Origin: Flammeovirgaceae bacterium UBA6059
GTDB lineage: Bacteria > Bacteroidota > Bacteroidia > Cytophagales > Cyclobacteriaceae
Direction: 5' to 3'
Length of the DNA: 64,000 nt
NCBI GenBank assembly: GCA_002435755.1
Contig: DIYH01000004.1
Location: 62,001 to 126,000, forward strand
Below are positions 17,979 to 24,807 of this stretch, piece after piece. The position numbers and the translations under genes were made by a program. Every line of letters begins with the position of its first letter. Position 1 is the first letter of the stretch. Below the pieces are notes generated by a model. It saw only the letters and a list, made by a program, of their open reading frames with translations. It was not told the origin of the DNA and searched no databases.

Positions 17979-19256
17979 ATGAGTAAATCGTTCCTTATTC
18001 TTTTTGTTTGGATTCTTTTCACCAGCTGTGTTGACATCTTTGATGGTGACTTTACCAGCAGTGGGTCCGATCGCATAGTCATCACGGGAGGTATTACAAA
18101 CACTGAAATGCCCACCATCAGGGTTTACCGATCATTACCGTTTGAACAGGTTGGCTCCAGCGCCCTGCTGATCAATGATGCACACGTCTGGATTGAGGAT
18201 GGACAAGGTAGAGTTTTTGAGTTTGAAACTGGCGAAGATGTTGATGAGCGTGATCTTCATTTTTTTAAACATCCTAATCCACCAATAGGTGCTCCTTCCG
18301 AAATATTTTGGGATATCGATACAGTTAAAGAAAGTTTTACATCAAACCCCAGATACGAACCTATCAATAAGGATTTCATTGGTGAAGTAGGACAGACCTA
18401 CACACTATTTGTCGAACTACCTGACGGTAACACATATTCATCCACACCACAGTTGCTCACCCCAGCTCCCGAGATTGTAAATGCCTATGGTGAATATGAA
18501 AGAGCCAGAGTCATTAATGAACTTGGAAATGAAGCCCCTAATCATGTTTGGCATTTGTATGTAGAAACCTCTGTGCCTACAGATCAGGACCAATACCTTA
18601 CCTGGAGATATAAAGGCATTTATGAAGTTGAGACCTTTCCTGAAGACTTCTGCGGCCAGCCTCAAAACGATTGTAATCCCGGTATAGCGCATCCCAGAGA
18701 AGTCCCTCCCGGATGCTGCAAATACTGTTATGTAAGTGAATTTGGGACCGGATTTCCAACCGCTGCGTCAAGGGAAAGTCCGAGTGCGAGGATAGCTCGG
18801 CAGATTGCCACTATCCCTATTGATGGCAACAAAGTGTACAATCATTATCAAGCCAATATCTTCCAGCTGTCTGTTTCCAAAGAGGTATTCCAATACCTGG
18901 AATCAGTCAACCAACAAATTACAGGTCAGGGGACTATTTTCGACCCAACCCCCACCACTACCCGAGGCAATATCTTCAACATCGACGACCCTGAGGAGAA
19001 AGTACTAGGGATGTTCTATGTTGCGGGAGTAAGCAAAGCAGCGGTTAACCTCAATCGTAGTGGTATCAGGACCACCTTTACCCCAAGCTATTTTCCCAAT
19101 GACTGTCGACTTGTCAAAAATGCGAAGGCTGAAAAGCCAGAGAGCTACGTCTCAGGAAAAACTAATCTCTGCTACAATGCCTATATCGGCCAGTGGAACA
19201 CTTGTGACTTCTGTTTTGACATGGCAACTTTTCGATGGAGCAGATGTCCGGGTTAG
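17979..19256 (+). CDS. DUF4249 surface lipoprotein, copy 4
   Basis: 425-aa paralogue. The frame is open from a TTG at 17910, but the ATG at 17979 starts the lipoprotein signal (lipobox FTSC, then VDIFDGDF). Landmarks: IVITGGITNTEMPTIRVYR, FIGEVGQTYTLFVELPDG, PPGCCKYCYVSEFG, QQITGQGTIFDPTPT, NDCR, CYNAYIGQWNTCDFCFDM and a terminal WSRCPG. It is the most diverged of the four in the central region and lacks part of the loop before FFKHPNPP. It ends 63 bp before the tetR gene. Confidence 0.88.
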   Translation: MSKSFLILFVWILFTSCVDIFDGDFTSSGSDRIVITGGITNTEMPTIRVYRSLPFEQVGSSALLINDAHVWIEDGQGRVFEFETGEDVDERDLHFFKHPNPPIGAPSEIFWDIDTVKESFTSNPRYEPINKDFIGEVGQTYTLFVELPDGNTYSSTPQLLTPAPEIVNAYGEYERARVINELGNEAPNHVWHLYVETSVPTDQDQYLTWRYKGIYEVETFPEDFCGQPQNDCNPGIAHPREVPPGCCKYCYVSEFGTGFPTAASRESPSARIARQIATIPIDGNKVYNHYQANIFQLSVSKEVFQYLESVNQQITGQGTIFDPTPTTTRGNIFNIDDPEEKVLGMFYVAGVSKAAVNLNRSGIRTTFTPSYFPNDCRLVKNAKAEKPESYVSGKTNLCYNAYIGQWNTCDFCFDMATFRWSRCPG

Positions 19257-19281
19257 TTAATCTTAATTGCCCCTAAAACTT

Positions 19282-19305
19282 TAGCTTTGTAATGATCGTT
19301 CCATT
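19282..19305 (+). promoter_or_regulatory. Likely tetR promoter -7 box with overlapping operator half-site
   Basis: TAGCTTTG (19282-19289) matches the Bacteroidota -7 consensus TAnnTTTG. Directly downstream AATGATCGTT (19291-19300) matches, at 9 of 10 positions, the half-site AATGAACGTT of the operator at 19906-19959, and CATTA follows as a partial inverted repeat of TAATG. No good -33 TTTG is visible. This suggests that the regulator also represses itself. Confidence 0.45.
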
Positions 19306-19319
19306 ATACGGAGGGGATT

Positions 19320-19892
19320 ATGGCAAAGTCTACTACATTCGATCAGGACCAGGTACTTCAAAATGCTATGCAGGTATTTTGGGAGAAAGGCTATCATGCC
19401 ACCAGCATGCAAGACCTGGTAGATGCAACCGGTCTTAATCGATCGAGCATTTACAATAGTTTCGGGGATAAGTTCAACCTCTTCTATCAGTCAGTCAAAT
19501 ACTACCAGGCTTCACAAAAGAGTCTTGTCAACAAATGGCTGGTTAAATCAGAGGGGCCTAAAGAAGCCATTAGACTCCTGTTCAAAGGAATAATAAGCGA
19601 TATCACTGATCAAGAGAAAAACAATGGTTGTTTTCTTAGTAACTGTACTACCGAAATGGCGAACGAAAGTCATGAAGTTAGGCAGCTACTAGATGACAAT
19701 CGACAAAACATGGAGCAGCTCTTTCTGGACTTGATTCATGAAGCACAAGACCTGGGACAGATCAAGGCCAATGAAAATGCTGAACAACTTGCGGCCTACT
19801 ACTTTTCCTCACTCCAAGGCTTGAGGCTGGTCGGTATGCTCAATCCTGACAGAGCTTATCTCAATGGTATCATTGATAAAATCCTTTGTTAA
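19320..19892 (+). CDS. TetR/AcrR-family regulator of the downstream SDR
   Basis: 190-aa TetR-family repressor. The N-terminal DNA-binding domain is intact: VLQNAMQVFWEKGYHATSMQ, then LVDATGLNRSSIYNSFGDKF with the recognition helix. The C-terminal ligand domain is of the AcrR-like type with NNGCFLSNCTTEMAN (the two Cys could be redox-sensitive, an inference). The 79-bp gap before the SDR gene holds a nested inverted repeat, and a related half-site lies at its own promoter. The simplest model is a repressor of itself and of the SDR, released by a reactive carbonyl or similar ligand. Confidence 0.9.
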   Translation: MAKSTTFDQDQVLQNAMQVFWEKGYHATSMQDLVDATGLNRSSIYNSFGDKFNLFYQSVKYYQASQKSLVNKWLVKSEGPKEAIRLLFKGIISDITDQEKNNGCFLSNCTTEMANESHEVRQLLDDNRQNMEQLFLDLIHEAQDLGQIKANENAEQLAAYYFSSLQGLRLVGMLNPDRAYLNGIIDKILC

Positions 19893-19905
19893 AAAAAATT
19901 TTAAC

Positions 19906-19959
19906 TTATTTGAAACGTTCATTCCAAATGAACGTTATTGGAACAAACGTTTCAAATAA
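19906..19959. promoter_or_regulatory. Nested inverted-repeat operator before SDR gene
   Basis: The outer arms TTATTTGAAACGTT (19906-19919) and AACGTTTCAAATAA (19946-19959) are a perfect 14-bp inverted repeat. Inside, AACGTTCATT (19914-19923) and AATGAACGTT (19927-19936) form a second perfect 10-bp repeat around CCA. The three AACGTT/AACGTTT units look like overlapping sites for the adjacent TetR protein. The array ends 12 bp before the SDR start codon, where binding would block initiation. Confidence 0.7.
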
Positions 19960-19971
19960 ATCTAGACTATA

Positions 19972-20724
19972 ATGACAAAAAAATTAGAAGGCAAAGTAGC
20001 CATAGTGACCGGAGCAAACAGTGGTATAGGATTGGCCACTGCCAAATTGTTTTTGCAAGAGGGTGCAAAAGTAGTATTGACTGGCCGTAGACAAGAAGCA
20101 CTTAATGAAGCAGCTAAAGAGCTATCCGGGGATTTCGCAACTTTCAGGGCAGATGCTTCAAGTATTCAGGACAGCAATGCACTTGTTGCATTTACCCAAG
20201 AGAAATTCGGCAACATCGACATTTTGTTCCTTAACGCCGGTGTAGCTCCGTTCATGCCTATCAGCGATATCACTGAAGAGCACTACAATGAGATTTTCGA
20301 TATCAATGTCAAGGGTCCTGTCTTTACGATCAAGGCAGCTTTTCCTTATCTCAATGACGGGGCTGTCATTGTTTCAAACACATCTGTAGTCAACCAAAAA
20401 GGCTTCCCTGGTACTGCCATCTATTCAGCATCAAAAGCAGCATTGAGGTCAGTAACAAGAGTACTTGCTAACGAACTTTCAGAGAAAAAGATCAGAACAG
20501 TGAGCGTAGCACCTGGCCCGATAGAAACCCCGATCTATGGTAAACTTGGCTTACCTCAAGAGCAGGTGCAGGCGATGGGTGAATCATTTGCACAGCAAGT
20601 ACCACTTGGTAGATTTGGCACTGCAGAAGAGCTGGCTCAGGCGGTACTCTTCCTTGCTTCTCCTGATGCCTCATTCATCAACGGCGTAGAACTAGAGGTC
20701 GATGGTGGATTGAGCCAAGTATAA
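19972..20724 (+). CDS. Classical SDR-family oxidoreductase
   Basis: 250-aa classical short-chain dehydrogenase/reductase. The cofactor motif TGANSGIG is at residues 14-21, LNAGVAP near 88-94 (NAG motif), a catalytic Ser in SNTSVV and the YSASK tetrad Tyr/Lys near residue 155. The C-terminus ASPDASFINGVELEVDGG is typical. An Arg after the first strand (TGRRQE) suggests NADPH preference. It is controlled by the neighbouring TetR through the palindromes just upstream and followed by a strong terminator. Substrate is unknown; TetR-SDR pairs often respond to aldehydes or quinones. Confidence 0.92.
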   Translation: MTKKLEGKVAIVTGANSGIGLATAKLFLQEGAKVVLTGRRQEALNEAAKELSGDFATFRADASSIQDSNALVAFTQEKFGNIDILFLNAGVAPFMPISDITEEHYNEIFDINVKGPVFTIKAAFPYLNDGAVIVSNTSVVNQKGFPGTAIYSASKAALRSVTRVLANELSEKKIRTVSVAPGPIETPIYGKLGLPQEQVQAMGESFAQQVPLGRFGTAEELAQAVLFLASPDASFINGVELEVDGGLSQV

Positions 20725-20748
20725 AAAAGTCGTAGTTATAACTCTCAA

Positions 20749-20780
20749 GGCCATTGATCACTAATCGATGGCCCTTTTTT
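20749..20780 (+). terminator. Rho-independent terminator after SDR
   Basis: GGCCATTGAT (20749-20758) pairs with ATCGATGGCC (20764-20773) around a short loop with one mismatch and is followed by TTTTTT. It separates the SDR from the convergent minus-strand operon. Confidence 0.85.
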
Positions 20781-20793
20781 GTTTTAAAACTAT

Positions 20794-21630
20794 CTATTTA
20801 GCTGGTAGGTAGGCTGAAACCATTTCTTCACTTACCTTCCAGAGTCGCTCTCGTATCTCCGGGTCATAAGCCTGTTTGGCCATCTTTACCGGCTTTTTCT
20901 TGACAAAGTACTTACCAGAATCGCCCTCAATACCTTCTTCAGTTGCCAAATATATTTGTGTCTCTGCTCCTTTCTGAGGTGTCAATAGTAAAGGCTTTCC
21001 AAGATCCCAGATTAACTTGAAGAACCCTTTTGAATGATCACCAAAACCGGTCCCTACAGACCCAGGGTGTAGAGAAAAAGCGGAAATCCCATCATCGAAG
21101 TAGCGATCATGTAAAGACTGGGTAAAGTGAACATTGCAGAGTTTACTGTTGCCGTAAGCCTTAAAAGGTCCGTAGTTTGCCTCGATCATCAAATCAGAAA
21201 AGTCAAGCTTCCCCATTTTATGTAGGGCCGAACTTACATTGATGATTCGTGTACTTCGCTGCTTTCTGAGTTTATCGATAACCAGATTTGTCAATAAAAA
21301 ATGTCCCAGATGGTTCATCTGGAAAGTCAGCTCATAACCATCGACTGTTTTTGAAAAATGATCATTAATGCCTCCTGCATTATTCATGAGAACATCTATG
21401 CCCTCATCCATTGCGTTGAGAATTTCTGCGGCATCAGCAACGCTAGATAAATCAGCCAAATCACACCTTACAAAGTCGATTTCCACTTCAGGGAATACCT
21501 CCTTGATCTCCATTATCTTGGCAGTACTACGCGCAAGCATCACAATATTCCATCCCGCATTAGCGAGGTGCTCTACTGTAGCCAAGCCTAACCCGGAAGT
21601 GCCTCCTGTTATAGCAATGGTCTTACCCAT
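20794..21630 (-). CDS. SDR-family (retinol dehydrogenase-like) oxidoreductase
   Basis: 278-aa SDR resembling the WWOX/retinol dehydrogenase group. TGGTSGLG nucleotide motif at residues 8-15, NNAGGIND near 85, FQMNHLGHFLLTNLV, INVSSALHKMG with the catalytic Ser, and AYGNSKLCNVHF with the catalytic YxxxK (residues about 160-164). The C-terminal part has FSLHPGSVGTGFGDH. Such enzymes reduce lipophilic aldehydes or ketones. The gene starts 2 bp after the stop of the next upstream SDR, so the two are one operon and may act on related compounds. Confidence 0.88.
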   Translation of the reverse strand: MGKTIAITGGTSGLGLATVEHLANAGWNIVMLARSTAKIMEIKEVFPEVEIDFVRCDLADLSSVADAAEILNAMDEGIDVLMNNAGGINDHFSKTVDGYELTFQMNHLGHFLLTNLVIDKLRKQRSTRIINVSSALHKMGKLDFSDLMIEANYGPFKAYGNSKLCNVHFTQSLHDRYFDDGISAFSLHPGSVGTGFGDHSKGFFKLIWDLGKPLLLTPQKGAETQIYLATEEGIEGDSGKYFVKKKPVKMAKQAYDPEIRERLWKVSEEMVSAYLPAK

Positions 21631-21632
21631 GA

Positions 21633-22295
21633 TCAGTAGACTACTTCAACGTTTTCCTTACCCTTTTGACAGTGCAACTTCCAGAACTCTTCGGCTATAG
21701 CCGCTGGGTTGAACTTTTCATCCTCGGGACTGACAAAACCCCTGATCGTCACGGTTCCTACTTTAATATCTGTAAACCTCAGTTCGTGTGATAGTTGCAA
21801 CACAAAACTGCGAATGGCCGCCTTACCAATAGCCAATGAACCATATTCCGGATATGGCTGCAAGGCTAAACCTCCTCCGGTAAAAAGTAACGTACCATGA
21901 TCCTTGACCTTCATAGGTGTGAGGACAGACTTTACACTCGTCAACGCTCCCCCAAAATTCACTTTTAAGTCCTCTGCAATATTGTCAGGAGATTCTTCCA
22001 GTATATTCAGTTTTTTCAGACGCGCGGCATTATACATCAGCACGCTCACCTCTCCCACCTGATCTTCAATACGCCCAAAGGCGGCTTTAAGTGCCACCTG
22101 ATCAGCCGCATCTGCCTCAAAGATATGAGACTTGTACCCTGCTTCGAAAAGTTCATTTTGAAGGCTTTTCAGCTTGTCTGTATTCCTCGCGATCAAGGCA
22201 ATAGCATAGCCTTCCTGGCCAAACCGATGTGCAACAGCCTGAGATATTCCAGGGCCTGCTCCAACTATCGCAATAAGCTTTTGAACTCTGTCCAT
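21633..22295 (-). CDS. Atypical SDR-like protein without catalytic Tyr
   Basis: About 220-aa SDR-fold protein; the ATG at 22295 is preferred over a TTG two codons upstream. The nucleotide motif is GAGPGIS, as in a minor SDR group, and LMYNAARLKKL replaces the usual NNAG. At the active site the sequence PEYGSLAIGKAAIRSF has Lys, but the position four residues before it is Leu, not Tyr. Ser of the catalytic triad is also replaced (FTGGGLA). It can probably bind NAD(P), but ordinary SDR chemistry is doubtful. Stop is 2 bp before the next SDR gene, so the pair may be functionally linked. Confidence 0.8.
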   Translation of the reverse strand: MDRVQKLIAIVGAGPGISQAVAHRFGQEGYAIALIARNTDKLKSLQNELFEAGYKSHIFEADAADQVALKAAFGRIEDQVGEVSVLMYNAARLKKLNILEESPDNIAEDLKVNFGGALTSVKSVLTPMKVKDHGTLLFTGGGLALQPYPEYGSLAIGKAAIRSFVLQLSHELRFTDIKVGTVTIRGFVSPEDEKFNPAAIAEEFWKLHCQKGKENVEVVY

Positions 22296-22304
22296 AACCA
22301 ATAT

Positions 22305-22778
22305 CTAGAATGCACAGCCACCCGGCTGAGGTTTTTGATTTTCAATATTATCACCGAATCCGGTAGGCCAGTCCTTAGTGGCAAAACCATGTTTGGCATT
22401 GCCATAGAATGCTGTGCCTCCATACCCGGAATTATTCATATGCGCTCTTATCCATACATTTTGAGCTTCTTCGACCTTTACGGCACCTCCCTGACGGGTG
22501 AAAGGTTGTTCACTGACATGACTATGTGCCAGTATTCGTCGGTAAACCAACTCACCCTCGTCATTCACAACCTCCCACCAATCGGCATACTGACTACAGC
22601 CTTTATCCGGACTCCTTAAGGTCACTCGAAATGTATAATTCCCGGTAGGGCCGGATACCATAACGCGGGTAACATCGGCATAGTTATGCACCTGGTGGTT
22701 TTCCTGATGTAAAAGGTCATGGCTACTTAAAGTCACCAAATACACCATATGTAGAACCGCAAGTATATGTAGTGCCAT
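22305..22778 (-). CDS. Conserved-type hypothetical protein, probably exported
   Basis: 157-aa protein I do not recognise. The N-terminal 20 residues are hydrophobic (ALHILAVLHMVYLVTLSS) without basic residues, suggesting a weak signal peptide. The body is polar with a recognisable segment SPDKGCSQYADWWEVVND, then LVYRRILAHSHVSEQPF and VWIRAHMNNSGYGGTAFYGN, ending in GGCAF. Two Cys could form a disulfide after export. It lies 9 bp upstream of the atypical SDR and probably leads that operon. Confidence 0.7.
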   Translation of the reverse strand: MALHILAVLHMVYLVTLSSHDLLHQENHQVHNYADVTRVMVSGPTGNYTFRVTLRSPDKGCSQYADWWEVVNDEGELVYRRILAHSHVSEQPFTRQGGAVKVEEAQNVWIRAHMNNSGYGGTAFYGNAKHGFATKDWPTGFGDNIENQKPQPGGCAF

Positions 22779-22819
22779 ACCGCCAAAGGTAGTGGGAAAT
22801 CATATGGCGACCTAACCTG

Positions 22820-23548
22820 TCAGAGGGTGCCAAGAGTGTCAAGCACCTGCATAACCTGACCCTTATAGTGGCGTCCGATAGGGATACTTTGTTGCCCGAT
22901 TTCCAGGTCTGTACTCGAGTATGCCTTTATGTGTCCAATGCCCACAATAAATGATCGATGGACGCGAATGAAGCTTTTCTCAGGCAGCTTCTTCTCCAAA
23001 TAGCTTATCTGTAAGTAAGTTGTAAAGACCTGACCCTCAGTAATGATCTTGACATAATCCTTGATGCTCTCAATATATTGGATATCGCTGATCATTATTT
23101 TACGCATCTTCTTATCCTCCCGGACAAAAATGTACGGTGCTTCTGTTGTAGGCTGGGAGTGAAGTTTGGATGTGTCAGGTCCAGTTGAAGAGTAAGGTTG
23201 GCCGATTACTTTGCTCATAGCCTTGAGAAACCTATCGAAAGAGATCGGCTTCAATAGATAATCGACCACATCAAGTTCATAGCCGTCCATTGCATATTCA
23301 CGATAGGCCGTAGTAAGGACTACTTTTGGTCTCTGATTTAGAGATTTTAAGAATTCCAATCCGGTCATTTGCGGCATCTGGATATCAATAAAGAGCAGGT
23401 CGATAGGCTCAGCATTCAGCACGTTAAATGCATCAATGGCATTACTGCAAGTACCCACTAACACAAGCTGGTCTAGTCTGGCAATGAAGCCTTTGATCAC
23501 ATTGATAGCCAATGGTTCGTCATCTACTATAAGGCATCTAGTTTTCAT
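22820..23548 (-). CDS. LytTR-family response regulator
   Basis: 242-aa two-component response regulator. The receiver domain opens TRCLIVDDEPLAINVI with the acidic pocket, then LLFIDIQMPQMTG with the phosphoacceptor Asp near residue 56, and Lys in YLLKPISFDRF. The C-terminal half is a LytTR DNA-binding domain (YIFVREDKKMRKI, IQYIESIKDYVKII, SFIRVHRSFIVG). It is paired with the LytS-type kinase whose 3' end overlaps its 5' end by 11 bp. The divergent 821-aa permease is the likeliest target. Confidence 0.93.
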   Translation of the reverse strand: MKTRCLIVDDEPLAINVIKGFIARLDQLVLVGTCSNAIDAFNVLNAEPIDLLFIDIQMPQMTGLEFLKSLNQRPKVVLTTAYREYAMDGYELDVVDYLLKPISFDRFLKAMSKVIGQPYSSTGPDTSKLHSQPTTEAPYIFVREDKKMRKIMISDIQYIESIKDYVKIITEGQVFTTYLQISYLEKKLPEKSFIRVHRSFIVGIGHIKAYSSTDLEIGQQSIPIGRHYKGQVMQVLDTLGTL

Positions 23549-24587
23549 CGAGGGTGACTTGAAGTTTTACAAAAAAAGCATCTTTTTGATCGATTATCTC
23601 CAGTTGGTGAAGCTCCGGATACTCTAGGCTAAGCCGTCTCCTAACATTATTGAGTCCAATGCCATTTTTATGATCACCATGAACTTTAGCTTCCTCTGCT
23701 TTACTGTTATCTATTTTGAGGGTCATTTGATGATCAGTTAATCGAAGGTCAATCGACATCCAGGACTGGTCTATGCTCTCAGAGACCCCATGTTTGAAGC
23801 AGTTCTCCACAAAAGGTATCAATAGCAATGGCGCAATCTTGACATGCTTAGGTATATCGTCCATATGCATCTGAAGGTCCAGGCGATTACCATAACGCAG
23901 CTTTTCCAGGTCGATATAGCTCTTCATCATCTCCACCTCTCTCTCCAGCGGCTGCCTTGCCCGATTGCACTCATAGAGCATATAATGAAGCAAGTCGGAT
24001 AGTCGCAACAGGGCATCAGCGGTTTGGCTGGACCTATCCAACGCGAGGCTGTAAATGTTGTTGATCGTATTAAAAAGAAAGTGGGGGTGCACCTGCGCCT
24101 TGAGCATATTCAGCTCTGCCTCAAGCTTTTCCTTCTTTAGCTTCTGGGTCTGCCAATAGTTGAGATACCATTCTTTAATGAAATAAAAGGTAGCTCCCAA
24201 TCCCACAACAGGGTAGATGAAAATCAAATTTCGAAGCATTGACCGCACGTCCCAAAGGGTGGTGTTGTCCTCATACATCATAGTGATATCGTAGACGAGC
24301 AGTATATCACTCACCCGTCTTAGAAACGCTACCACCAGAATAGACAATAACAGGGCTAAGGTGAACTGCACGTACCGCTTTCGAAGAAGCAAGCGAGGTA
24401 TCAGTAGATATATCAATGTATAGAGCGCTACCATCTTTAGTGGTAGGTGAATAAGCTCTGCAAGGGCTACTTCCCAAATATTGGGTCTGAAAAACTCAAC
24501 AAGGAAAACCTTGATGATATAGTACACCACCCAAAAAACTACATGCCAAAACCATTTCCTTTGATAGATGGGTACACCTATTTGCAT
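23538..24587 (-). CDS. LytS-type membrane histidine kinase
   Basis: 349-aa sensor kinase of the His_kinase (PF06580) family. The ATG at 24587 is taken; a TTG at 24635 would add 16 residues. Four hydrophobic helices occupy about residues 10-155 (WFWHVVFWVVYYIIK, YTLIYLLIPRLLL, FTLALLLSILVVAFL, FIYPVVGLGATFYF), followed by a coiled-coil linker. The phosphoacceptor His is in QVHPHFLFNTINNIYSL, and ATP binding follows at LLIPFVENCFKHG and NGIGLNNVRRRL. It overlaps the regulator gene by 11 bp. No periplasmic sensor domain is visible, so it may sense the membrane or a partner permease. Confidence 0.92.
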   Translation of the reverse strand: MQIGVPIYQRKWFWHVVFWVVYYIIKVFLVEFFRPNIWEVALAELIHLPLKMVALYTLIYLLIPRLLLRKRYVQFTLALLLSILVVAFLRRVSDILLVYDITMMYEDNTTLWDVRSMLRNLIFIYPVVGLGATFYFIKEWYLNYWQTQKLKKEKLEAELNMLKAQVHPHFLFNTINNIYSLALDRSSQTADALLRLSDLLHYMLYECNRARQPLEREVEMMKSYIDLEKLRYGNRLDLQMHMDDIPKHVKIAPLLLIPFVENCFKHGVSESIDQSWMSIDLRLTDHQMTLKIDNSKAEEAKVHGDHKNGIGLNNVRRRLSLEYPELHQLEIIDQKDAFFVKLQVTLDEN

Positions 24588-24807
24588 TGCCCAAATATCG
24601 GATATGTAGACCCGAATCAGAACTCTTATCAACAAATCGCGGAGACCGCCGATAAGCTACGTAATGGGCCATACGAACGCCCCTTTAAGCGTGACAGATG
24701 ACACCTGTAGGGAGCAATAAGGAATCCGTACATATCCATCACCAGTATGGCTAATGCTCAAAAAACCAGGAATAGGGGATCAGTAAATTACTCGAAAGCC
24801 TTTAACT

